A DNA stretch of 28,780 bases from an uncultured Campylobacter sp. (lineage in GTDB: Bacteria; Actinomycetota; Actinomycetes; Mycobacteriales; Mycobacteriaceae), in assembly GCA_946221035.1 (NCBI GenBank), contig CAMIME010000031.1, positions 1 to 28,780 on the forward strand. The letters are read 5' to 3'. Positions 23,087-28,780 of the stretch are shown in pieces. A program made the translations under genes and the position numbers. The notes under the pieces were generated by a model. It searched no databases. It was not told the DNA's origin and worked only from the letters and a program-made list of their open reading frames with translations. The first letter of the stretch is position 1, and each line of letters starts with the position of its first letter.

Positions 23087-24055
23087 GTGAGAGCGCGTCC
23101 CCAGCTGCGCGGTAAAGGCCCACGCATCCTCCACGATCTGCCGAAGCTGTGTGCGGGAAGGATTCCACCCCAGCTCCTGATTGATCTTCTCCGAGGACGC
23201 AATGAGCACAGCAGGATCCCCCGCGCGCCGCGGAGCGACCTCCGCCGGAATGGGGTGGCCCGTCACGTCACGGCACACCTCAATGACCTCGCGCACCGAG
23301 TAACCGTCACCCGAGCCAAGGTTGTAGATGGTGTGGGTGCCAGGGGTGTTCGCACCCAACGCGAGCACGTGGGCGTCCGCCAGATCCTTGATATGGATGT
23401 AGTCGCGCACGCAGGTTCCGTCTTGGGTCGGCCAGTCGTCGCCGTAAATCTTGATGGAGTCACGGAACCCCATTGCAACCTGCAAAACGATGGGGATGAG
23501 GTGGGTTTCCGTGATGTGGTTCTCCCCGTAGCCGCCGTAGGCGCCCGCGACGTTGAAGTAGCGCAAGCTGGTCGCGCCCAGGCCGTATGCGTTGCAGTAC
23601 GAGCTGATGGCGTAGTCAATCGCAAGCTTCGTGGCACCGTAGGGGTTTGTCGGGCGGGTCGGTGCGTCCTCCACAATCGGCACCGTTGTCGGCTCACCGT
23701 ACGTTGCGGCGGTGGAGGAGAAGACAAGCGAGCGCACACCGTTGGCGCGCATCGCGTCGAGCAGCGCCAGCGACACGTCCAGGTTGCCGTGCCAGTACTG
23801 CGCCGGATCCTCCATCGACTCACCCACGAGGGAGCGCGCCGCAAAGTGCAGGACACCATCGAATTGGCCCTCAGCTAGGACGTCGCCTACGACGTCGAGG
23901 ATATTGCCCTCAACGAGCGTCGCACCTTCCGGTACCGCATCCCGGTTACCCGTGCTGAAGTCATCGACCACCACAACGTCGTGGCCTGCTTCCAGAAGCG
24001 TCGCGGTGCACACGCTGCCGACGTACCCAGCACCGCCAGTCACTAGAAGTCGCAT
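23072..24055 (-). CDS. galE: UDP-glucose 4-epimerase GalE
   Basis: Interconverts UDP-glucose and UDP-galactose with bound NAD; in corynebacteria it supplies galactose for the arabinogalactan wall polymer. The 327-residue short-chain dehydrogenase fold has the NAD motif TGGAGYVGS (6-14), DDFSTGN, the SSTAATYG strand with the catalytic Ser/Thr, and YGATK (Tyr139, Lys143). DYIHIKDLADAH is the usual substrate-side motif. Length is normal. It starts 13 bp after dtxR with ribosome binding site AAGGGA, so it is cotranscribed with dtxR, as in C. glutamicum and C. diphtheriae. Confidence 0.97.
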   Translation of the reverse strand: MRLLVTGGAGYVGSVCTATLLEAGHDVVVVDDFSTGNRDAVPEGATLVEGNILDVVGDVLAEGQFDGVLHFAARSLVGESMEDPAQYWHGNLDVSLALLDAMRANGVRSLVFSSTAATYGEPTTVPIVEDAPTRPTNPYGATKLAIDYAISSYCNAYGLGATSLRYFNVAGAYGGYGENHITETHLIPIVLQVAMGFRDSIKIYGDDWPTQDGTCVRDYIHIKDLADAHVLALGANTPGTHTIYNLGSGDGYSVREVIEVCRDVTGHPIPAEVAPRRAGDPAVLIASSEKINQELGWNPSRTQLRQIVEDAWAFTAQLGTRSHSAPS

Positions 24056-24068
24056 CGGTTGCTATCCC

Positions 24069-24755
24069 TTACTTCTCTAGCTCGACTCGCAGCGCATGGG
24101 CCACGTCCGCCGACAATTCGATTTCCTCGCCGGACTCGGAGGTCACCGACAGGCCGCCGCCCTCGAGCGGGGTTAAGGTGACGACTTGATCGACGAGATG
24201 GCCGGTTGCAGCACGCGGCGCACCATCCTCGCTAGGCACCTGAAGAATTTCGCTGACCTGGACCACTCGCACCTTCGCCGGCTCGGTGAGGCGAAGGTCG
24301 GTCGCGCGTGTGCCCATGTCAACGTGGGTCGCCTCAGCGCCGAGCTCATCCAGGGCCGGAATGGGGTTGCCGAACGGGGAGCGAGTCGGGTCATCCAACA
24401 CGGCAACCATGCGCCGTTCCACTTCCTCACTCATGACATGCTCCCACCGGCAGGCTTCCTCGTGCACCTGGGAAATGTCGAGCTTGAGCACGTCGGTCAA
24501 AAGCCGCTCCGCAAGGCGGTGTTTGCGCATCACGGCGGTGGCGCGTTCGCGGCCGGCTTCGGTCAGGGACAGCGAGCGATCCTGCTCGACCACGATAAGG
24601 CCGTCGCGCTCCATCCTCGCCACCGTCTGGGACACGGTTGGCCCGGACTGTTCGAGACGCTCCGCGATACGGGCACGCAGCGGGGTAATCCCTTCCTCCT
24701 CGAGTTCGTAGACGGTGCGGAGGTACATCTCGGTGGTATCCACAAGATCGCGCAC
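24069..24755 (-). CDS. dtxR: Iron-dependent repressor DtxR
   Basis: DtxR binds Fe(II) and represses iron uptake, siderophore and (in C. diphtheriae) toxin genes. The 228-residue protein has the winged helix (about 1-73), the dimerisation and metal-binding domain, and a C-terminal SH3-like domain. With the GTG start at 24755 (VRDLVDTTEMYL) the metal ligands fall at the exact C. diphtheriae numbers: Met10, Cys102, Glu105 and His106, and ancillary His79, Glu83 and His98. This GTG also has the best ribosome spacing (AAGGA 9 nt upstream); the ATG at 24764 overlaps that site. A TACAGT -10 element lies at 24794-24799. galE follows in the same operon, sigB is upstream. Confidence 0.97.
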   Translation of the reverse strand: MRDLVDTTEMYLRTVYELEEEGITPLRARIAERLEQSGPTVSQTVARMERDGLIVVEQDRSLSLTEAGRERATAVMRKHRLAERLLTDVLKLDISQVHEEACRWEHVMSEEVERRMVAVLDDPTRSPFGNPIPALDELGAEATHVDMGTRATDLRLTEPAKVRVVQVSEILQVPSEDGAPRAATGHLVDQVVTLTPLEGGGLSVTSESGEEIELSADVAHALRVELEK

Positions 24756-24793
24756 GAAGACCATTCCTTCCAAAAGAACAAACTGCTGCAAAT

Positions 24794-24799
24794 ACTGTA
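24794..24799 (-). promoter_or_regulatory. Predicted -10 element, dtxR
   Basis: TACAGT on the minus strand fits TAnAnT. Transcription would start near 24787, leaving about 31 nt of leader with the ribosome binding site. Confidence 0.5.
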
Positions 24800-24838
24800 G
24801 CCCAGCCACGGCGGCCCTGTGATCCGCAGTAGCTGGGC
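24800..24838 (-). terminator. Hairpin between sigB and dtxR
   Basis: GCCCAGC (24800-24806) pairs with GCTGGGC (24832-24838), and an inner GCGG/CCGC stem can form after a symmetric 4/4 internal loop. It lies downstream of sigB and just upstream of the dtxR -10. No strong T run follows, so it may only partly stop sigB transcription. Confidence 0.4.
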
Positions 24839-24859
24839 GATTGAGGTGGGGGAGAGGGA

Positions 24860-25855
24860 CTAGAGCGCGTAGTCGCGGAGGCGATCTGCGCGCTCACCCA
24901 CGCGCAATTTCGCCATGACCTCACGCTCGATCTGGCGGACCCGCTCGCGAGACAAGCCGTACTGGCGGCCAATCTGGTCGAGGGTGCGCGGCACACCGTC
25001 GGTCAGGCCATAACGCATCCGGATAACGTCCTGTTCACGCTGCTCAAGGCCGTTAATAATGTCCTGAATATCGTCGTGCCGCAAGGTGGTGACCACGGCA
25101 TCTTCCGCGTCGGTCGCTTCCGCGTCCTCGATGAAGTCCCCGAGGGGTGCTTCCTCATCCGCGCCAACCGGCATGTCCAAGCTCACCGGGTCGCGCGACT
25201 GGCGCAGCAGCATCTCGATCTTCGCCTCTTCAATACCCGATTCCTCCGCGAGCTCCTCGTTCGTGGGCTCGCGACCGAGGGACTGGTACATCTCTCGGCG
25301 GATGCGAGAAAGCTTGTTCACCTGCTCAACCAGGTGTACTGGGAGGCGGATGGTGCGGGATTGATCGGCCATGCCACGCGTGATGGCTTGGCGGATCCAC
25401 CACGTGGCGTAGGTGGAGAACTTGAAACCCTTTGAGTAGTCGAACTTCTCCATCGCGCGAATGAGGCCCAGGTTGCCCTCCTGGATCAGGTCGAGCAACG
25501 GCATACCGCGACCGGTGTAGCGCTTCGCCAGTGACACCACGAGACGTAGGTTGGCCTCAAGGAGGTGCGCGCGCGCCTTGCGTCCCTGCTTGGCCAGGAT
25601 CTTCAGGTCACGCTTCTTCGCGCGCGTCAGCTGGATATCGGGGTTGTCCAGCAGGTACTGGGCGTAGAGCCCAACCTCGATCTGCTGGGCAAGCTCGACC
25701 TCTTCCTCTGCGTCGAGCAGGGCGGTTTTTCCAATGCCGTTCAAATACACGCGAACCAAGTCTGCGGACGGGTTGTCGTTCGTCTGGTTCCTTCGGCTAC
25801 CTCGGTCGACGGTTTCCTCGGTATCTTGACCGGCAGAGAAATTCGGCTGGGTCAT
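24860..25855 (-). CDS. sigB: Group 2 sigma factor SigB
   Basis: A non-essential primary-like sigma factor used in stress and the transition to stationary phase. The 331-residue protein has region 1.2 (ADLVRVYLNGIGKTALLDAEEE), region 2 (LVVSLAKRYTGRGMPLLDLIQEGNLGLIRAMEKFDY, then FSTYATWWIRQAI for -10 melting), region 3 and region 4 with the -35 helix-turn-helix (TLDQIGRQYGLSRERVRQIE). It lacks the long N-terminal extension of SigA, and linkage to dtxR identifies it as SigB. The ribosome binding site GAGGAGG precedes the ATG. A SigH-type promoter candidate lies at 25905-25931. Confidence 0.97.
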   Translation of the reverse strand: MTQPNFSAGQDTEETVDRGSRRNQTNDNPSADLVRVYLNGIGKTALLDAEEEVELAQQIEVGLYAQYLLDNPDIQLTRAKKRDLKILAKQGRKARAHLLEANLRLVVSLAKRYTGRGMPLLDLIQEGNLGLIRAMEKFDYSKGFKFSTYATWWIRQAITRGMADQSRTIRLPVHLVEQVNKLSRIRREMYQSLGREPTNEELAEESGIEEAKIEMLLRQSRDPVSLDMPVGADEEAPLGDFIEDAEATDAEDAVVTTLRHDDIQDIINGLEQREQDVIRMRYGLTDGVPRTLDQIGRQYGLSRERVRQIEREVMAKLRVGERADRLRDYAL

Positions 25856-25904
25856 ATGGCGATGCCTCCTCGCGAAGCGTGCAATATCAGCGATCTAGTA
25901 GGAA

Positions 25905-25931
25905 AACGTTTCTCCGGTCCCTGTTGTTCCC
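25905..25931 (-). promoter_or_regulatory. Candidate SigH-type promoter of sigB
   Basis: GGGAAC (25926-25931) and CGTT (25905-25908) on the minus strand with a 17-bp spacer match the GGAA-N-GTT pattern of SigH/SigR-type ECF promoters. In C. glutamicum sigB is a known SigH target. A GATATT at 25883-25888 could serve as -10 for a second, housekeeping promoter. Confidence 0.6.
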
Positions 25932-25962
25932 AGCCAGACCAATATCATTCATTGAGAGGGGT

Positions 25963-26397
25963 CTACGCCTCAACGATGACCGTGAACGGGCCCATGTTCA
26001 CGCTTTCTACGCGCATGCTCGCGCCGAAGCGGCCTTCCTCCACCGTGATGCCGCGGGAGCGCAATTCCTGGGCGATTCTTGCGATCACCGGCTCGGCTTC
26101 TGCTCCGGGTGCGGCATCGCTCCAGGAGGGGCGCCGACCCTTAGCAGTTCGCCCCATCAGCGTGAATTGGCTCACCAGCAGCACGGGTGCGCCGGCATCT
26201 TCGACGGAGCGCTCCCCGTCGAGGATGCGCAGTTCGGCGATTTTGCGGGCCATGGTTTCCCAGGCTTCCGGGCTGTCGTCGCGCCCGACTCCAACCAGTG
26301 CGAGAACGCCGCCGGTTTCTGGGCAATCGATTGCGCCTACTACCTCGTCGCCCACCCGCACGCTGGCACTTGAAACCCTGGTTAAGACTGCTCGCAC
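25963..26397 (-). CDS. dtd: D-aminoacyl-tRNA deacylase Dtd
   Basis: Removes D-amino acids (and glycine from tRNA-Ala) mischarged on tRNA, protecting translation. The 144-residue protein has the SQFTL motif (76-80, catalytic Thr79) and the cross-subunit Gly-Pro motif in VNMGPFTV. The residues before it read GRFGASMRVESVNMGP, where many family members have GADM and NDGP; the Gly-cisPro pair itself is intact. Translation starts at a GTG with ribosome binding site AAAGGAGAGG. It begins 19 bp after the methyltransferase gene, so the two are probably cotranscribed, and it precedes sigB by 107 bp. Confidence 0.94.
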   Translation of the reverse strand: MRAVLTRVSSASVRVGDEVVGAIDCPETGGVLALVGVGRDDSPEAWETMARKIAELRILDGERSVEDAGAPVLLVSQFTLMGRTAKGRRPSWSDAAPGAEAEPVIARIAQELRSRGITVEEGRFGASMRVESVNMGPFTVIVEA

Positions 26398-26416
26398 TCT
26401 CGCACCTCTCCTTTGT

Positions 26417-27973
26417 CTAGCCGTTGATGAGCTGCGCGATGTCAGCTGGCAGCACCATACCGTGACGGATGAGGTCTACGACGGCGGCAGCACACGATTG
26501 CTCCAGTGACGTTAGGTCGTCCTCGGACTCGATGTCTTGGGACATGGCGAATAGGCCCACAACTTCGCGCAAGGGCAGGCCCTGTGGGTGAAGTCCGGAG
26601 AGGATACGACGGATTCCGCCGTCGAGCTCATGGGTAAACCGGGGCCCGTCCATGCGGGTAATGCGCGCAACAGCGGGGACAAAACCCATCCCGCTTTCGG
26701 CGTCGGCCGTGCTCACCTCTTCCAGCGCGAGTCCGGGGCGCAGGAGGTAGGTGGCGTCCAAGATGTCCTCTGCACCGCGGCTGCGAAGCCACGCCATTCG
26801 CGTGAAGTACTCCTCGGCCTCCGGGCCCAGCGGATCGGAGAACGGCTGGGTAAGCGTTTCCGCGGTGACTTCCGTTGGGGCGTCGCCAATGTGCTGCAGG
26901 AACACCCACCCGAAGCCGATGGCGTGCACATCGTGCTCGCGGAAGTGGTCGAGCCACTGAGCGGTCCGCTCAATGCCCTCCGGAGAGCGAGGGTCAATCG
27001 ATTCATCGCGCAGCCAGGTCGACACGTACATTCCGGGGTCGACGACGTCGCGTTGGAGTACCCACGCGCTCACGCCTGTCGACGGCAGCCACGACGCCAC
27101 ACGCGACTGCCACGGCTCGTCGAGCACGTGTGCCCAGGAGCCAAGCAGAAACGCACTGCCGCCTTCCTCCAGGTAGTCGGCGGCTTGCCCCACTACCAGC
27201 TTGGATGCTCCGTCGAGCCCGAGACCCGAGTCCCGGTAGACGTGGCCCACTTCGGCGGGGCCGACGACGAACGGAGGGTTTGCCACAATGCGGTCGAATC
27301 GCCGCCCGCGCACCGGTTCGAACCAGGGGCCCTGGAGAAGCTCCACGTTGTCTACCCCGTTGGCCGCGTAGGTCGCTTGCGCGAAGTCGAGCGCTCGCGG
27401 GTGAATGTCCGTTGCGGTGACGTGCGTGGCGCTCGCGGACTGGGCAAGCGCCTGCACACCCGAGCCGGTGCCCAGATCCAGGACAGTCTCGACGGGGGTG
27501 AGGGGAGTGGCGGAAAGCAGGGACAACGAGGCTGACCCGACACCGAGCACGTGGTCGCGGCCGGGGACGTGCTCAGTCATGGAGGCGTCCTGATCAGACA
27601 GAATCAGCCTCTCCTTGCCGGCGATGACCTGGGGTCGGATGTCGATGGCCACGCGGTAGTGGTTCGGGGTGTGGGGGACGACCACGCCGCCGTCGATAAG
27701 CGAAAGCGCGAGCTTAGGTGTCAGGAGGTGTGCGAGCTCTTCCGCGGTGGCCGGGCGACGCAGGATGAAGAATCGGATGAGGCCGGACAAGCGCGAGTCG
27801 TCCGCGCAGGCGTCGAGGACCACGCCCGGTTCGCGTCGGTACATTGCGTCTGTGGCCTCGGGGCCCAGATGCGCGGCAACCCCGCCGGCGGTGAAGCCGG
27901 CCTGTTCCAGCTCGCGGGCCAAGTCGACGGCGATCTGAGACAGATCGGGCGACAGTTCGGGAAGATCGGTCAC
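26417..27973 (-). CDS. SAM-dependent methyltransferase (NPPF type)
   Basis: A 518-residue protein with an N-terminal helical domain (about 1-155), a class I SAM-binding fold with motif I VLDLGTGSGVQAL (164-176), an acidic strand end TATDIHPRALDFA, and the catalytic NPPF (232-235) as in N5-glutamine and exocyclic-amine methyltransferases (PrmC/RsmC/RlmG group). The C-terminal 200 residues match no domain I know. The family is conserved in corynebacteria and mycobacteria next to sigB/dtd; its substrate (protein, rRNA or tRNA) is unknown. The start is a GTG with a good ribosome binding site (GAGGAG). The dtd gene follows. Confidence 0.87.
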   Translation of the reverse strand: MTDLPELSPDLSQIAVDLARELEQAGFTAGGVAAHLGPEATDAMYRREPGVVLDACADDSRLSGLIRFFILRRPATAEELAHLLTPKLALSLIDGGVVVPHTPNHYRVAIDIRPQVIAGKERLILSDQDASMTEHVPGRDHVLGVGSASLSLLSATPLTPVETVLDLGTGSGVQALAQSASATHVTATDIHPRALDFAQATYAANGVDNVELLQGPWFEPVRGRRFDRIVANPPFVVGPAEVGHVYRDSGLGLDGASKLVVGQAADYLEEGGSAFLLGSWAHVLDEPWQSRVASWLPSTGVSAWVLQRDVVDPGMYVSTWLRDESIDPRSPEGIERTAQWLDHFREHDVHAIGFGWVFLQHIGDAPTEVTAETLTQPFSDPLGPEAEEYFTRMAWLRSRGAEDILDATYLLRPGLALEEVSTADAESGMGFVPAVARITRMDGPRFTHELDGGIRRILSGLHPQGLPLREVVGLFAMSQDIESEDDLTSLEQSCAAAVVDLIRHGMVLPADIAQLING

Positions 27974-28007
27974 GGTTGCTCCTCAGTGCGAGATGGGCTG
28001 GCGGGGG

Positions 28008-28472
28008 TTAATCGGCGTGGTCGATCGTAGTGGGCGTGTCCGCCTGCCCCGTGGGGCCTTCGAGCGCTGCACGGCGCTGCATCTCCAGGCGTTCGAATTC
28101 ACGCGCCGCAGCGGGCTTGTACACGTTCTTCGTACGGGAATCTCGGGGATCGCCGTGGGCGTTGCCCAGCACCACCGCGATCCAGGGGAGGGGCACCGAG
28201 ATCACAAACAGGATCGATGCAATGACCCACATTTGGGCGAAGGCGGCTGCGATCGCACCAAAGATGAACGGCAGGCGAAGGCCCTGCAGGATCGCGTACT
28301 GCCTCTCGCGGGAGCGCCGATTCTGCTCGGGGGAGCGCACTGCGTCGGTAATCAGGGCCCTTGACCCGCGACGGCGCCGCCGGGTGCGGGACGCTGCAAC
28401 AGGTTCCGAAACTTCGCCGTCGACTGTGTCGGCGTTTTCTCCGCCTGGGAAGTTGTCGTCGCTCGCGATCAT
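28008..28472 (-). CDS. DUF3099 family membrane protein
   Basis: A 154-residue actinobacterial membrane protein. Residues 30-60 are very basic (RTRRRRRGSR) and are followed by the DUF3099 region ITDAVRSPEQNRRSRERQYAILQG, then two membrane helices (about 64-80 and 83-102) forming a hairpin, and a charged C-terminal tail. Function is unknown. The ATG at 28472 follows a TAACCT -10 element by 8 nt, predicting a leaderless mRNA. It is divergent from the DUF3039 gene, an arrangement also seen in mycobacteria. The methyltransferase gene starts 34 bp downstream of its stop on the same strand. Confidence 0.88.
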   Translation of the reverse strand: MIASDDNFPGGENADTVDGEVSEPVAASRTRRRRRGSRALITDAVRSPEQNRRSRERQYAILQGLRLPFIFGAIAAAFAQMWVIASILFVISVPLPWIAVVLGNAHGDPRDSRTKNVYKPAAAREFERLEMQRRAALEGPTGQADTPTTIDHAD

Positions 28473-28480
28473 GAACTCCG

Positions 28481-28486
28481 AGGTTA
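28481..28486 (-). promoter_or_regulatory. Predicted -10 element, DUF3099 gene
   Basis: TAACCT on the minus strand ends 8 nt before the ATG. No ribosome binding site is present, which fits a leaderless mRNA. Confidence 0.45.
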
Positions 28487-28519
28487 GCTTCCCGGCTTAA
28501 GTTCACGCCCCTTCTGGGG

Positions 28520-28525
28520 CATGAT
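28520..28525 (+). promoter_or_regulatory. Predicted -10 element, DUF3039 gene
   Basis: CATGAT ends 7 nt before the in-frame GTG at 28533. It overlaps the alternative ATG at 28521, which argues for the GTG as the start. Confidence 0.35.
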
Positions 28526-28532
28526 AGACGGC

Positions 28533-28778
28533 GTGAGTACGACGACGAAGACCCTCGAACGGCCGGATCTGAGAGAAGATACCTCGTCAACCACCGACGA
28601 TGGCACGCCGAAGTTTTTCCACTACGTGAAAAAGGACCAGATCGTCGATTCCGCCATTTCAGGCAAGATGGTCGTGGCTCTGTGCGGCGAGACCTTTCCG
28701 GTGAAGAAGCAGGCAAAACCGGGTTCGCCGGTGTGCCCCGACTGCGAGCGGATTTACAAGGGGCTGCGCCGCAAGTGA
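28533..28778 (+). CDS. DUF3039 family protein
   Basis: A small actinobacterial protein of unknown function, 81 residues from the GTG start. The conserved core runs DDGTPKFFHYVKKDQIVDSAISG and then ALCGETFPV and CPDC, so one His and three Cys could form a zinc site. The GTG at 28533 (VSTTTKTLERPD) gives the family-like N-terminus and fits a leaderless transcript. An ATG at 28521 would add four residues. The stop lies 2 bp before the end of the window, so the gene is complete. Confidence 0.9.
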   Translation: MSTTTKTLERPDLREDTSSTTDDGTPKFFHYVKKDQIVDSAISGKMVVALCGETFPVKKQAKPGSPVCPDCERIYKGLRRK

Positions 28779-28780
28779 CC

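Noticed and set aside
28481..28500. DtxR-box-like sequence TTAGCTTCCCGGCTTAA near the DUF3099 promoter
   Set aside because: It lacks the palindromic TTAGGTTAGGCTAACCTAA core.
1..28780. CRISPR arrays, insertion sequences, phage genes, tRNA or rRNA genes, antiphage systems
   Set aside because: None is visible; genes are contiguous core functions and the only tandem repeats are the two short 12-bp ones.

Overview
The window is a gene-dense, GC-rich stretch of a Corynebacterium chromosome (order Mycobacteriales). The strongest evidence is gene order plus residue-level matches. miaA-dapF-hflX, ptsH/sugR/lexA with divergent divS-nrdR, hrpA-oxyR, and dtd-sigB-dtxR-galE are the corynebacterial/mycobacterial core order. 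The DtxR here reproduces the metal-ligand numbering of the diphtheria iron repressor exactly. I see no insertion sequence, phage, CRISPR array, tRNA or rRNA gene. This is conserved core genome, and I did not find a clearly new multi-gene system.

Layout. 1-58 (-): first codons of a gene leaving the left edge, probably the DUF349 gene. 239-2501 (+): overlapping operon of a hypothetical protein, miaA and dapF. 2656-3937 (-): a two-helix membrane protein and a protein with a Cys/Gly tail. 4008-5519 (+): hflX, convergent with nagB (-). 6302-7591 (+): uracil-type permease, then a bidirectional terminator shared with ptsH (-). 7981-9457 (-): lexA-sugR, facing divS-nrdR (+) across an SOS control region. 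10610-15568 (-): oxyR-hrpA. 15697-16840 (+): ahpC-ahpD, divergent from oxyR. 16904-21817 (-): PAC2-family gene, DUF3516 helicase and a D-amino-acid dehydrogenase. 21930-23051 (+): DUF4192 gene. 23072-27973 (-): methyltransferase, dtd, sigB, dtxR, galE. 28008-28778: divergent DUF3099 and DUF3039 genes.

How the genes work together. Several regulators control stress and nutrition: LexA (SOS), OxyR with its AhpC/AhpD peroxidase pair, DtxR (iron), SigB (general stress, with a SigH-type promoter candidate) and SugR beside HPr (sugar uptake). NrdR controls ribonucleotide reductase genes. HflX, MiaA, Dtd and HrpA act on ribosomes, tRNA and RNA. DapF feeds lysine and cell-wall synthesis.

The most interesting signals are small-scale. 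(1) Many genes have a -10 hexamer 6-8 nt before the start codon, predicting leaderless mRNAs. (2) In two cases the stop codon of the upstream gene supplies the first three bases of that hexamer. (3) Two 12-bp tandem repeats sit exactly on translation signals: one duplicates the hrpA start codon, the other duplicates the stop codons of two convergent genes. (4) The lexA/divS interval holds a cluster of LexA-like sites. (5) sugR lies directly beside ptsH, without the ptsI/fructose PTS genes found between them in C. glutamicum.
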